Part shown: positions 9,234 to 21,713 of the stretch, piece after piece
How the letters are laid out: each line of letters begins with the position of its first letter
Position numbering within the stretch: position 1 is the first letter of the stretch
Assembly: GCF_000226095.1 (NCBI RefSeq)
Contig: NC_016472.1
Coordinates: 62,001-126,000 of the forward strand
DNA: 64,000 nucleotides
Origin: Thermothelomyces thermophilus ATCC 42464
Lineage: Eukaryota > Ascomycota > Sordariomycetes > Sordariales > Chaetomiaceae
Reading direction: 5' to 3'
Notes under the pieces: generated by a model
Databases searched by the model: none
The model's input: the letters and a program-made list of their open reading frames with translations, nothing else
What the model was told of the DNA's origin: nothing
Program-made: the position numbers and the translations under genes

Positions 9234-11475
9234 CTACTCCGCCTTCAAACTCTGCAGCCTAGCCTCGGTTTGGATGACCTGTGAAAAAAGTCCATTAGCA
9301 TGTTATATTCGTAGAGCAACACTTCAAAGGGGAGGGTTCAAAAAAGGGGAATAAAAAATATATAACATACGTCCAAGGCCTGGCGCACTTCCAACACCTT
9401 CCTCACCTCGGCTAGCCAGTCGCGGCTGAGCGTCTTGGACCAGCCGGTGAGGCCGTTCATCTCGCGCGCCGCGTTGTCCAGGTCGCCCTCCTCGAGGAAG
9501 GTCTGCGTGCGGGTCAGGATGCTCTCGACGTCGTCGCCCGCGGCCAGGCCCTGCTTCTTGAAGAGGACCTTGCTCAGGACGTAGCTCGAGGCGTGGCTGG
9601 CGACGCCGGCGTCCTCCGGCAGCAGGGACGCCTTGCGCACCTCGGCGGCCACGCGGCGGAACCGGTCGATCAGCTCGGCCGGGGTCGAGACGCCGCGCTG
9701 GTAGGCCGACGGGTGGATGGACGCGATGGCGGCGTCGATGACGGGGTCCTGGGCGGCGATCTCCTTGAGGGCGATCAGCTCCTTGACGAAGGGCCGCGGG
9801 TGGCGGGCGTCCTCGAGGCTGGCGCGCACGGCCTCGACGGCGACGTGCAGCTGCTGCGTGCGCAGGTTGGAGTCGACCACCTCGTTCCAGCCGGCCGTGA
9901 GCCTCTCGAGGTCGGCCACGGCGGCCTTGAGCTCCTCGAGCTTGCCGAGGCGGCCCTCGCGCTCCTCCTCGACGTGCCTCTTGATGTCACTGGCGAACTG
10001 GCGCTGCAGCTGGATGGCCTGCTCGAGCAGCCGGTTGTTGAGCTTCTCCTCGGCCAGCTGGCGCTCGCGCTCCTGGATGAGCTGCACCTTGCTGTCGTAG
10101 CTCTTCCTCAGCCGCTCCATCTCGGCCTCGAACTCGCGCCGGAACTGCTGCTCCTGCGCCGCCATGGCGGCCTCGAGGCGCGAGACCAGCTCGTTGGCGG
10201 CCTTGTCGAAGCCGTCGACGCGCTCCTTGACCTGCTGCGCGGCCTCCTTCTCCACCGCCGCCCTGAGGTCGCGGACCTTCTGGCCGAGCTTGCTGATCTC
10301 GCCCTTGGCCTTGCCGATGGTCGCGCCGTACTTCTCGCTGGCGCCGTCGTGGTTGATGACGGTGATGATGTCGTTCAGCATGCGCACCATGGCCTGGACG
10401 ACCGGCTCGGCCGCGTCGGGGACGGCGAGCGGGTCGATGGGCGAGGCGGGCGGCCACCGCGAGGGCTCGTCCACCTCGGGAGCCTTGAACGACTGCTTCG
10501 CGGGAGCGGGATCGATGGCAGCAGGCTCAGGAGCCGGAGCCGGGGTCGGACCGGGAGCGGGCGTGGGCACGGGAACGGGCTTCTCCTCCGCCGCCTTGGT
10601 GGTAGTCTCGGCCGAGGGCTGCTTGGCCGTCTCCTGCTTGGCCTGGGCGACGACAGCGGGCTCCGCCTTTCGGCTGGGCTCCTTGGCGGCCTCGACTTTT
10701 TGCACCGCGCTCGACTGGCGGCCGCCGGTCTCCCTGCCGTCGGCGACACGCCACGAGGCGCCACTCTGGGCGGGGATCTTGACCTGCTCGCCCTCCGGCC
10801 GTCGGCCCGTCACTCTGCCGGCCACGTTGGGAAACCGCTTCTTGAAATCCATCTCCTCGAAATAGAGCACGGCCTGCTCGCCGTAGGGGATGTACTCGGT
10901 AAAGAAGTCGTGGAAGTTGTCGTTGATGCGCGCATACCACACACCGCCGGCGAATCCCAGGGCGCTCAGCAGGGTCAGCGTCAGGACGAAGTTGCGCAGC
11001 CGCCGGAAGAAGCCCTTCTTCCTGGGGGGCACCGGCGGCGGAGGCATCGTCGTCGTCGGCGGCGGCGGCGGCGGAGGCGGAGTCTTGGTCGCTGTCGCTG
11101 GCGTGGCCGCCGGGCCCGGGGCGGGAGGCTTGGGGGGGGCCTTCTCGACGGCGGGAGGAGCCGGAGCCGGGGCCGGGGTCGACGGGGCCGTCAGGGTCTC
11201 GGAGGCCGGAATCTTGACTTCATCGGGACGCTTGCTATTGTCGGCGTAGAATCGGTTCTGGAAACGAAAAGAACGGGGGCCGGGCGGCGGTTGGTTAGCT
11301 CATCACTGTCACTGTGGTGCAAAAGAGCGCGTGCATGACCTCATCAATTTCATACCTGAACCTGCCCCGACACAACCGCACGCCGGGCCGCAGCAACTTG
11401 CCATTGGCGGCCAGCAGCAGCCGCGGCGGGCCTGGTGCCCAGCGCCCTCACGGATCGCAGTGATGTCCGCAACAT
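9234..11475 (-). CDS. mic60: MICOS subunit MIC60 (mitofilin)
   Basis: There are three exons, 11475-11356, 11257-9371 and 9278-9234, encoding 683 aa. Introns have GTATGA...TTCCAG and GTATGT...TCACAG ends; the second has a GCTAATG branch site and leads to a 14-residue last exon (VIQTEARLQSLKAE). MIC60 sits in the inner mitochondrial membrane and forms crista junctions and contacts to the outer membrane. The N terminus (MLRTSLRSVRALGTRP) is a typical matrix-targeting presequence. A proline- and alanine-rich stretch follows, then a single membrane segment near residues 129-149 (RNFVLTLTLLSALGFAGGVW). A second Pro/Ala/Lys-rich region and a long coiled coil occupy the middle. The C-terminal mitofilin signature includes LTGWSKTLSRDWLAEVRKVL. 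Length fits fungal orthologues. Confidence 0.95.
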
Positions 11476-12252
11476 GAGGGGGGATTGGGGATTGGGGTGG
11501 CCGACAAGGCGCAATGGGAGAGTACGGAAGGTGGTGGGTTTTGGATTGAGCAAGCAAAAAAGAGCTCGGCAAAGTTCCGGGAGAGCTGCGGGAACTGGGC
11601 CGCCCGCCCTGGCAGTCGGGTCTTGGCACCCACCTGTTCCGTTCAAACAAGGTATCACTACCAATTTTAGCGCCGAGCGACCGGGCAACCCCGAACGCCA
11701 GGTAGTAGTAGTGTGTAATAGCACTAATAGCACGGAGGTGTTCATCTCAAAGTCGGAATGCTGGACGACTTGCACACTTGCCCAAGAGTCAGAGTATGTA
11801 AGAAAAATCAGAAAAATCAGAAAAATCAAGGGCGGAAAAAGATTGGCAACACGGCTCGGCCCCTTTGCGTGATTAGGATTACCGCGTCCCAAGCTGTTGC
11901 CTCTATCTGCCTACTATACACCCAAAGCACAGCCCAGCCTTCTTCTCGTTGCGAGGCCATCCATCCGTGTCAACAGAAACGAGAGAGAAAAATCATCCAT
12001 AAACCCGTGAAATAAGGCATTAAACGGCCCAGTCACCCCGCCCAACAGACTCCACCCCAGATGTGTGTGTTGCCGACAATGTCCCACCATCCCGGGATAA
12101 ACGTGTCTAATGCGGCTCTTCCTGCTCGACAGCTACGGCTCATCTGCAGCCGCATCAAAAAAAAAAAAAAAAGAAAAAAAAAAAAGACCGCCATGCTCTC
12201 TTCTGTTCTCTCTCTCTCTCTCTCCCTTCCCCTCTTCCACGCATTCATTCCG
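11476..12252. other. Intergenic region between MIC60 and Rab5
   Basis: A stretch of 777 bases upstream of MIC60 and downstream of the Rab5 gene. It contains a short tandem of GAAAAATCA-like units near 11800-11830, A-rich runs near 12157-12185 and a CT repeat near 12205-12228. There is no supported gene. Confidence 0.5.
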
Positions 12253-13086
12253 TCAGCAAGCGCACGGCCCGCCAACCTGCGTGTTTGCCCCCTCGGGCGC
12301 TAGGCTGACACCGGGTCGCTGGCCTGGCCGGGCATGCCTGGGCCCGACCTGGTCGAGCGGCAACTTCTTGGCGATGGCGGTGAACAACTCCTGCACATTC
12401 TCGGCCGTCTTTGCCGACGTCTCAAAGAACAGAAGGCCAGCCTCCCTTGCATACGCCTCGGCGTCGGCCGTCTCGATCGCCCGCTTGTCGGGCTGCTCCG
12501 TCACCAGGTCCAGCTTGTTCCCGGCGAGGGCGATGATGATGTTCTCGTTGGCCTGCCGCTGGAGCTCTTTAACCCACGATTTGGCCTTGTCGAGGGATGT
12601 CTGGTCCAGTCAGCAAGGGAGCAAGAGAGACATGCGGAGCGAAACGGAGGAATAAAGACAAGTACGCACCGCCTGGGTGATGTCGTAAACGACGACTGCG
12701 CAGTTGGCATTCCTGTAGTACATCGGGGCCAGCGACTTGTACCGTTCCTGGCCCGCCGTATCCCAGATCTCGAACTTGACCGTCGTGTTCTCATCCAGCG
12801 AGATGGTTTGCGTGAGGAAGGCGGCGCCGATAGTGGATTCCCTGTACGAGTCGAATTGATCCTGATGCCGTAAGTCTCCGTGCTCGGCCGCATAGGATGG
12901 CATGTTTGCTCACCTTGACGAACCGCAGCACGATCGAGCTCTTCCCGACGGCCGATTCACCTGTACCGAGTAAGCCCGCGTACCTTGCCGGCCGGCTGGC
13001 AGCGCCGTCTTACCTAGCAACACCAGCTTGAACTGGGCAAAGCGGTTGCTCATGCCGCGAGCGCCGGGGGGTCCTCGAGTCGCCAT
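12253..13086 (-). CDS. vps21: Rab5-family GTPase (Vps21/Ypt5)
   Basis: The gene has four exons: 13086-13014, 12960-12914, 12861-12670 and 12600-12253, encoding 219 aa. Intron ends are GTAAGA...TACAG, GTGAGC...ATCAG and GTGCGT...ACCAG. Rab5 proteins control early endosome fusion and sorting. Visible GTPase motifs are GESAVGKSS (residues 25-33), the switch I threonine in [15 protein letters not shown] (73-79), GNKLD (near 131-135) and ETSAK. The sequence [20 protein letters not shown] and the IGAAF effector motif mark it as Rab5 rather than Rab7 or Rab11. It ends in CAC, a CXC geranylgeranylation signal. The first ATG and a second at residue 12 (GMSNRF) are both possible starts; I chose the first. 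SAC1 is divergent, with 842 bases between the two starts. Confidence 0.95.
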
Positions 13087-13928
13087 GGCCGTGTCGGGGA
13101 TAGATAAGAGGAAAGAGCGGAAGAGCCCCGACGCTTGAAAAGTGAGAGCGGTTGTGTTGACGGGTCGGCTGCGGAGGCTCGGTTCGCAGAAGAAGATGAG
13201 ATATCGCGGGGATTAGAGGTCGCGGTGTGTGTAGGCTGGGAGGAATGAAAGCCGAGACTGGACGGTCGGCCGTTTCGAGAGGACGTAGTCGGTCGGGTGT
13301 TGAGAACCACGGGACCAAGGTTGCAATTGCTGAACGGAGCTGGTTTGGCGAGGTCGATGAGCGCAACCGGGACCTGGCCACTGCCACTGGTCAGCGGGCG
13401 GGTGCACACGTCAGGCCTGGCCCGATAGCGAAGGCAGCCGTAACTGGTCTGTGCACTTCCACGTGATGCCGACGGCGGCCTGGTTACGTACCTCCCCCCC
13501 CCCCCCCGGTTGGCCACCCGTTGGTGCTACACTGGGGCGGTCACCCTGGCATTCAGTTAACTACGGAGTACGCCAGCCGGCGCCGGCAGCCAGAAGCGCC
13601 ATGCCAAGTCCGGCCAGGCCAGCTTTTGAGAGCTCAATCCGGAAAGAGAACAGATCCAACTTCGCTATTGTTGGCAAGCTCCCAGAACGTCAGCTTTAAA
13701 GGTGCTCAGGGATGAAACCAAAACTGCCATTTTTAGCAAAACCAACACCGAAAGCAGAGAATTGACGGCCGCCCTCTCCTCGCTCCCTCGTCTCGTCAAC
13801 GGCTTAATTTTTTTTCTTTTTCTTTTTTGGCGCACAAACTCGCCCGCACCGCATGGAATTCGGTTCGAGCGGAAGCCCTTGAAACAACGCCCATCGCCGC
13901 CGCTTGTCGCCCAAGCGGTCTCGCAGCC
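13087..13928. other. Divergent promoter region, Rab5 and SAC1
   Basis: These 842 bases separate two divergent trafficking genes and should hold both promoters. The stretch contains a C run near 13494-13507, a TACGGAGTA word at 13562-13570 and a T-rich tract near 13807-13830 in the SAC1 leader. I see no ORF worth calling. Confidence 0.5.
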
Positions 13929-16274
13929 ATGGCGCTCCCTTTCCGCGACATCAACGTGCAAACCGCCTCCGACTCGTACATCTTCTCCTCGCCCTCCAGC
14001 CCTAATGCGCCCGCCCTGTCGATTGACCGCCCAACGGGCGACATCCGGCTCAACGATGCCGCCCTTCTCGCCGGCAAGCGCGTGACCCGCGTGACGAGCA
14101 TCGCCGGCATCCTGGGCATGATCCAGTTGCGGCTGGGTACGTGATCCGAGGAGACAAGAACGCAGAGACACAGGCGGCGCTAACTCTCTCTCCCCCTCTC
14201 CCCCTCTCTCGCCCTCTCCAGACAAGTACATTATAGTCATCACAAAGGCCAAGCCCGTCGGTCGCCTCCGCGGGCAGATGGTGTACAAGATCGTGGCCAC
14301 CGAGCTCCTCCCTCTGCGCGAGCGCCAGGTGCACGACCCCGATGAGGACCGCTTCCTCGCGCTGCTGCGCAACTTTATCAAGTCCGGCCCAATGTACTTC
14401 TCGTACGCCGTCGACCTCACCAACAGCTTCCAGCGCCAGGCCGAGCACGACAACTCCGTCCCGCTGTGGAAGCGAGCCGACGACCGCTTCTTCTGGAACC
14501 GTTTCATCCAGTCCGACCTGATCAACTTCCGCAACCTGGGAAGCCGCGGCCAGCCGGCGCCCCAGCCCGGCATCGATCCCTACATCCTGCCCGTCATCTT
14601 CGGCATGCTCGAGATCCACCCGACTACCTTCAAGGGCACGCCCCTGACCCTCGCCCTCATCACGCGCCGGTCGCGCCACCGGGCGGGCACCCGCTACTTC
14701 ACCCGCGGGCTCGACGACCAGGGGCACGCGGCCAACTACAACGAGACGGAGCAGATCCTGGTTCTCAACGACAGCGCCGCAGGGCTCGGCGGCGGCTTCG
14801 CGGGCAGCAGCTCGGGGCCCGGGGGCTTGCAACGCGGCGGCGCCGCGGGCAAGGAGATGCAGATCCTGTCGTACGTCCAGACGCGCGGCAGCGTGCCCGC
14901 GTACTGGGCCGAGGTCAACATGCTCAAGTACACGCCCAAGCTGCAGGTCCGCGCCATCGAGGCCGCGCTCCCGGCCGCCCGCGCCCACTTCGAGGAGCAG
15001 ATCCGCATCTACGGCGACAACTACCTGGTCAACCTTGTCAACCAGAAAGGCCGCGAGATGCGCATCAAGCAGGCGTACGAGCAGGTCGTCGACATGCTCG
15101 TCTCGAGCCCCCAGGAGCACGCGCAGGCGGACCGGCGGACCGAGGAGAAGTTCCGCACGATCGAGAAGGGCGGGGGGGGCCCGGCGCGCTCGCCGTTCGA
15201 CCGCCTGCACTACATCTACTTCGACTTCCACGCCGAGACCAAGGGCCTGCAGATGCACCGGGCGCAGCTGCTCATCGACCGCATGCGCGACGCCCTGGTG
15301 GCCCAGCAGTACTTCCGCGCCGCCGAGGCCCCCGGCAGCCGCATCGACGGCCGCCTCGAGGTGCGCAGCCTGCAGACGAGCGTGGTGCGCTCCAACTGCA
15401 TGGACTGCCTCGACCGCACCAACGTCGTCCAGAGCATGCTCGCCCGCTGGACGCTCGACCGCATGCTGATCGACCTCGGCCTGCTGCCGCGCGGCTCGCG
15501 CTTCGCCGACGAGGACGACGCCTTCGAGCTGCTCTTCCGCAACATGTGGGCCGACAACGCCGACGTCGTCTCCAAGGCCTACTCGGGCACCGGCGCCATG
15601 AAGACGGACCTGACCAGGCTGGGCAAGCGCACCAAGGGCGGCGCGCTGCAGGACGGCAACGTCGCCCTGACGCGCTACTGGAAGAACAACTTCCTCGACG
15701 GGCCCCGCCAGGACGCCTTCGACCTCTTCCTCGGCGCCTACCAGGTCCCCGCCGGCGGCATCGGCTCCGCCTTCATCTTTGCCGACCGCCGCCCCGTCTG
15801 GATCCAGAGCGTGCCCTACATCGCCGCCTTTGGCTTCTTCTTCGTCCTCGTCGCCCTCTACACCCCGCGCCTGCCCGATGCCGCCGTCTGGCCCCTGCGC
15901 CTGTTTACCATCTTCTGGGCCGCCGTCGCCCTGTGGGGCGTCCACTTCATCCTATCCAACGGCATGCTCTACGTAAGTTCTTTCATTCCTGTTTGTTTTC
16001 TACCCCTTCCGTGGCGCTCTCTCTCTTTTCTTTCCCTTTACCTTCTTCCCCCCCCCCCCCCCCCGGGGCTTCCACCAGGCCAGAACTTACTGACAGACGT
16101 TAGGTCAACTGGCCCAAGCTGAACCCTCGCCCTTGGGCGACCGAAGGCTACCACGAGACCATCAACCGGGTGCGCAAGGACCGGATCCTGGGCCCGCTGG
16201 TGGCGCGCCACGAGCGTGGTCTGAGCACGGCGAGGTACATCAACGCGGAGGAGGGCAAGAAGCGGATCGAGTAG
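13929..16274 (+). CDS. sac1: Phosphoinositide phosphatase SAC1
   Basis: There are three exons, 13929-14136, 14222-15972 and 16104-16274, for 709 aa. Introns have GTACGT...TCCAG and GTAAGT...TTAG ends. SAC1 removes phosphate from PI4P and other monophosphorylated phosphoinositides at the ER and Golgi. The Sac domain includes RSNCMDCLDRTN, in which the CX5R catalytic loop runs from C462 to R468. Other family landmarks are KSGPMYFSYAVDLTNS, RFFWNR and VNMLKYTP. Two membrane segments near residues 606-653 (AAFGFFFVLVALY; FTIFWAAVALWGVHFIL) anchor the protein with both ends in the cytosol. The C terminus KKRIE carries basic residues at -3 to -5 and resembles the KXKXX-type ER retrieval signal of animal SAC1. 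A Gly/Ser-rich insert lies near residues 275-295. Confidence 0.96.
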
Positions 16275-16909
16275 CCTTTTGCCCTCGGCTTTTTTTTTTC
16301 GAAACTCTTTTTTTTTCGATTCTGTTTCTAGATCTTGAGAGTACTTCTGCAGTGTCGTTTGTATGTAACAGGCCGGCCGTGTCTAGAGTAGAGGTAGGGG
16401 GTCGGTCTGTAGATTTGAAATTTGTTGTAATAGAGATTCTGGTGTCGTTTGGAGCGTACCGTACTCGCCCGGTTACTGGCAAGGGGGCGGACAGAGTCCT
16501 GAGTAGTGTTTGCGGTGCAAACAGGCAATTCTATGTAGTTCGGGAGAATCACGACCTGCTCCATTCGAGCGCCGTCTCTTTACGCCTGTGCTTGTTCGAC
16601 GGCATTTTTTTTCTTGCTCCGCCAGGGGCATGGAATCCTCAATTCTATCTCAAGAAGACAGTATTACAAGGTATGTATATATATATGTATGTACAATTCC
16701 TGGGTATCGTTCCGTAGCATGCTTTTCCCCCCCTCCATCAAGCAAGCAGAGCAGACCCCGTTCCCAAACACACACGTGTATGTACTTGGTACAAACACAA
16801 AAGCAAAGCTTTGCTTCACATCGTGTTTGTATCAGGAGCGAAACCAAAAAAAGGCGACGAACGACAAGAACGAAGGAATGGACGGGATAGGCCCGGGTCC
16901 CTTGCGGGC
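16275..16909. other. Convergent 3' intergenic region, SAC1 and unknown membrane protein
   Basis: About 635 bases between the stop codons of two convergent genes. It holds T runs just after the SAC1 stop and a short TATATATATG stretch near 16676-16690. No ORF or RNA gene can be supported; these are probably the 3' untranslated regions. Confidence 0.5.
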
Positions 16910-17738
16910 TTACAACCACAGCAACCATCGCACCCCCCTGACGACGCCCTTGCCGATGCCCAAGGCGACGCGGACAATCATGACGAGGAACCAGACGTAC
17001 CACATGCAGCCGACCAGGACCCACTCGACGACGAGCCAGCCGGCGCGGCGGACCCAGCGGAACCGGCGCCGGCGGCGGCGGAGCATCTTGTCCATCGCGT
17101 CGCCCACCATCTTGACCTTGAGTCGCTGGCTGGTGACCAGGTCGTGGTTGGCCTCGTCGGCCGCGTCGATGGCCAGCTGGGCGAGGTCCGTCAGCTCCTC
17201 GGCGACCTTGCTGCGGAGCGACTCGACGCGGTGCGTGAGGGCCGGGCCCGTCTCGGTGGCGAAGCGGGAGGTGGCGGCCTGCAACTGGGCGGTGGACGCC
17301 TGGACGGAGCCGGCGAGCGTGCGGGCGGCGACGGGGTACAGGTCGGCCTGCGCGAGGGGCGTCGTGAGCAGGCGCTGCCTGGTGGCGGCATCCGGGGCGA
17401 GGTTGGCGATCTCGGTCCAGGTCAGGGATGATGATGACCCGGCGGGGTTGGCGTGATTGGGGGCGGCGGCGGCGGCGGTCCGAGAAATGGTGGGCGAGGG
17501 CAACAGTTTGCGGGCCTTGGCGCGCCGGTCCATCTCGGCCGCGTGGACGCCGGAACTGAGCACCAGCGCGCGCAAGCGGGCGATCTCCCGCCTCGAGACC
17601 GCCGCCGGTCCGGAGGCGCTGCTACGGTCCGTGATGGACCACTGCCGGCTGGAGGGCGAGACGGGACGGTGAGGGAGGGCGAGCGCGGCGTTCAGGTTCG
17701 CCGAGGCCGCGCGGGTGCCGTCGCGCCCGCCCTGCGAG

Positions 17739-17770
<32 letters not shown>

Positions 17771-20659
17771 GGCGGCGGCTGCGGCGGCGGCGGCCGATCC
17801 GACGGAGGCTTCGTGCGTCGTGCGTACCTGCACCGGGGGCGGCGATGTGCTCGGGGAGGCCTGCTGCACATCGATCCTGGGCGGCTTGAGCAGCTCGAAG
17901 CGTGAAGATCGCCGGCTGATGGGCCGGGCCGGCGGGTGCTGGAGCTGGCGCTGAGGAAGCTTGTAGTCGGGCACAAGCTGCTGGGGCGCGTCGAGCAGGC
18001 GCTTCGGGTCCTGCTCCAAGGAGAAACTGCGGACGGGCCGGGGTCCGCGGGACCTGCCTCGAGACTCGGCCTCGGAGTCGCTAGACGACGTGCTCGACGA
18101 GTCATCGCCCTCCTTGCGCCAGAGCATTTCGCTGACCTTGGACACGCCGCTGCGCAGCACGGTGTCGATGCGCGGCCCGCGGAGCAGCGACCGCAGGCTA
18201 ATGCCGCCATCCTCGCCGCGCAACTTGACATTGCCGAGGCTCTTGTGCGGCCGGTGGCCCAATGGGCGCTCGCCGTTGGGGCTCCTCGACGGCCGTCGCT
18301 GGTGATGGCCGGAGACGGCACTGGCCGACTCCGGCATCCCGCCCATCCCGCTGTCCGCCGGGGTGGTGAGAGTCGCGGCGATATCCTCCCCGGGTGGCTC
18401 TGTGCTGCGTTCCTTGCTGCGGTCCCGGAAGATGCTCTTCACCCTCGTCAGCGGGTTCCGGTGCGGCGAGCCGGCCCGGCTGGACATGGGCGACAGATCC
18501 ATGCCGAGCGCCGGCACCCGGCCAATATCTGGGGATGGCCGCAGGCCCGGCGAGTTGGGCTGTGACGTGTAATCGTCGTCTGCCGAGGCGCGCCCGGCCC
18601 GCGGAACATCCAGGCTTGTCCGCCCGGTCGCCTGCTCCGGGGACCTCGGCAACGGGAGCGGTTTGAGTCCGAAGCCGCTGACTTCGGTTTCGCTCAGCTC
18701 GGGGTGCGTGTCGGCCGGGCGTCGTTGGGAAGCATCTCGAGACGCAGGCGGCTGCGGCTCCCGCTCCGGGGTCATTGATGCAGCAGGCCTCAGGCGTCTC
18801 GCCTCGTGGTCGTAGAGCGGATGCGATTCCGCTTCCCTCTGCTCGCGGGCAATCATCTCTTCCATCTGCTTCTCGAGAACCGATCGGACGGCGTTGGTCG
18901 GCGCCCCCTTGGCCCTCCGTCGCCGGTCGCTGTCCGTGTCAGACGACTCGGACAGCGAGCCCCGGCGGAGACGGAGGAGGTCGCGATTCGTGAAGGAGCT
19001 GGTGTGCCGGTGATGGGAGCCCCTGAGCGCCCGGAACTTCTGCTGGGCCCGATCTCTTGCGGCCTCCAGGACGTGCTCATGCTCGTGTCTCGTTGTCGTC
19101 GACGACGACGGAGGGTCTGGAGTGGCCCTTTCGCCAAGGGCGTGGGCGTCGAGCGAGCCCTTTGCCGAGTTCGGAGTCGTCAGGCGCAGCGCGTCATCGT
19201 GGGAAGCGGGCCTGGGAGGTTCAGGGCCCTGCGGAAACACGCGCCTCCAGTGGCGGTCCTCGACCAGCTTCTTGTTGTCGTCCAGCTCGAGCCAGTACAG
19301 GTCGGCGAGCAGGTCGGCGGGGTCGATCACCCAGTCCACCCGCGGCCGCTTCGGCTTGGATGTGGGCGCCCTCGCGTTTGCTGCGGGGGGGGAGGCTTGC
19401 AGCTCGGCCGTTTGGGCACCCGCAAACGGAGGCAGGGCTGGGTTGCCGGGCTGGCGGGCCTGGCCCGTGGCCACCCACTTGGCCACTTCGTCTACCCACT
19501 CGGACACCTTCATGACATCGTTGAAACCCAAGGCCTCGCCGTCGAGGGTCCTCCGCTCGCGGGCTCGCACCTTGCGGTTCCGCACATACTGAAGCGGATT
19601 GTACGGCCGCCCAATCTTGGGCTCCGGGTCGTTGTTGGTCGAAGCCCTCGACACCGGGGCCGAGTTATTTGGCGAGACCGGGGGCGTGGGGCTCCAAGGC
19701 CTCGCTGCCGGGCGTGGTTCGAGGGGCGGGACGAGCTCGAGCAGGCGCCGGTACTGCGCCATGAGCTCGAGGTATTCCTTGGCTTTCTGGGCCCTGGCGA
19801 GTGTGGACGTCGAGAAGTGGTAGCGGAAGCCAGCTCCGGGATCGAATGCCGGCTGCAGGGGCGTGAACCTCCCGCCGGCGCCGATTCTCGGAGACCGGTC
19901 GGGCTTGGGGGAGGCGGTACGCGACATCTTCCTCTGCTGCTGGAGGTGGTATCGGAGGCTGCCTCCCGGAGTGCTGTCGGGGAAGGGCGCAAGCCTGGGC
20001 GGTGCCGGCTGCGAGATGTTCCTCCGGGAGGCCAGCCGTCTCGACTCGCTCAGGTTCAGGGCCATGCTGACGATCTGGGCCGACTCCACGTCGAGCTGCG
20101 CCATGCCCGTCTGCGGGGACGATTCGATGGTAGCGTTGCCGGCCAAAGAGCCGTTACGTTTCGTCATGGTGGTCAGAAGCCCTGAGCCCTCGTCTGGCGG
20201 GACGCTGGGCCTTGGTGCCTCGAATGCTGGCCCCTGCCTGCTGCTCGAGGCAACCGTCGATTGGGGTACCCTCTGGCCGTGCTGGGCGCCCGCGGAGGCA
20301 TGCTGCTCGACAGATATCCGCTGCCGCTTCTCCGCGGGGTATTTTTCTGTATCACGGTGCCGTGTAGAGCCCTGGCGGTTGAGAGGATCGGCGAGGAGGA
20401 AGCCGCCGCTGGAGCGATGCTTGTGTGCGCGATAGGTGCCCGAGAGCCGGTTTTCGACAAGCGCGCGGTTGGCCGAGGTCGAGGTCGAGGTCGAGGTCGG
20501 GGGTTGCTGGTCGTGGGTTTCGGCGTCGGCAGCCGAGGACGTGGTAGCGGTCAGCACGGAGGAATCTGGAGCGTTGGCCTCGCGGTAGGGGGAGCTCGAG
20601 TGTCGCGTTGGGCGCTGGGGTGGGAGATTTGAAGAAGGGCTGGCATTCCCGTCCGTCAT
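16910..20659 (-). CDS. Large fungal protein of unknown function with C-terminal membrane anchor
   Basis: A single uninterrupted exon of 1249 codons. I do not recognise a catalytic domain. The first 250 residues and the region between about 480 and 1000 are Ser/Pro/Arg-rich and probably disordered, with many potential phosphorylation sites and one long poly-Ala run encoded by GCA/GCC repeats (near 17740-17800). An ordered block near residues 320-460 contains RPYNPLQYVRNRKVRARERR, GFNDVMKVSEWVDEVAKWV and DWVIDPADLLADLYWLE, which look like a conserved fungal domain. The C terminus has a helical region (ATETGPALTHRVESLRSKV...) then an Arg-rich patch and hydrophobic segments (WLVVEWVLVGCMWYVWFLVM) ending WLLWL. 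This suggests a tail-anchored or hairpin-anchored membrane protein facing the cytosol. A relation to yeast Mtc4 crossed my mind but is not supported by anything I can show. Confidence 0.85.
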
Positions 20660-21525
20660 GGCGGGCCCCCCGTCTCGTGTTGTGCTGCAAAAAAACAGGG
20701 AACCTTCTGGTCGACGGGACTGGGACTACGAGATGTGCGCTAGGGACCGATGCATCGTCACGAGGTACGCCGCCGGTCTCTCTGGTCGACGACAACACCG
20801 CGGGATTTCTGTACGGTAATATTCCGTACTGCGTAACTGCCTAGCGTAGTGTACGGATTCGAGGGCGGCGCGCGTCGCGGAGGCGGTCGCTGGGTCGTCC
20901 CATTTGCCGGCGGTCCAGGGATTCGCTCGCATGGAATGCAAGCGTCAGAGGTTCGCAAGGGAGAGCCCAGACCGACCCCTAGTGACCCCTGTGTAGTGGA
21001 GTGTAACTGAGAGTGGACCACTGAAAGCAGAGACGCACACTTACTACGGAGTACGGCAATCGTGCCCGGAAGCAGCTGACTGGACCCATATGACCCACTG
21101 TTAACGTTACCGGCCAACAAGCGCGACAGGCGGGGAAGAACCTAGTGTAAATCAGAACTCAAAATGTTGAACTACTAAGGTGCACTGGATATGCGGACCA
21201 CGAACCTCGGGCGTCCCAGAACTTGGAAGAAGGGTTGGGACTAGGTACATACGTACAGTAGTGCCTAAACTTGCAATTCCTCTGTCTCTTTCTTCTGTAG
21301 ATAACCTCTATTTTGCGTTTAAAAGGCCAAAGACACGTCCGTCATCGGAAAACAAGAACAGTTTTCCTCATGCTGCGATCTTGGAAATCCGGGCGCTTTT
21401 TCCGTACCAGAACTGTCGCAACATTCGAAACCGCCAGATGTCTGGTGTTATAGTGTACTGGACTTGGGTGTCTTCTTGGGTGGGATACGGTAAGGTGGTG
21501 CCACCGATTCGTGGATATGCATACC

Positions 21526-21565
<40 letters not shown>

Positions 21566-21713
21566 GATAGATAAGTCCTTAACCAGACAACTCATTCATG
21601 ATGCAACGCCTTCCCCGCCGCCTGTGCACGAGAGAAACACCGAACCTGCATACCCGTGACCGTCCGTCCAAACGCCGAGACGCCAATCCCCAGCCTAACG
21701 ATTGCTCTGCTCC
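20660..21713. other. Intergenic region with 38-base poly-A tract
   Basis: About 1050 bases upstream of the unknown membrane protein and downstream of the UPF0183 gene. It includes a TACGGAGTA word (21045-21053), a CCTAGTGTA word (21141-21149) and a pure A tract at 21527-21564. There is no supported gene. Confidence 0.5.
21527..21564 (+). repeat. Poly-A homopolymer, about 38 bases
   Basis: An uninterrupted run of A. Its exact length is likely to be uncertain in any assembly. Confidence 0.9.

Noticed and set aside
14050-15945. Open frame of 631 codons on the minus strand opposite SAC1
   Set aside because: It is a shadow of the GC-rich SAC1 coding frame: composition is Ala/Val/Gly/Asp-rich without domains, and SAC1 on the plus strand has all family motifs.
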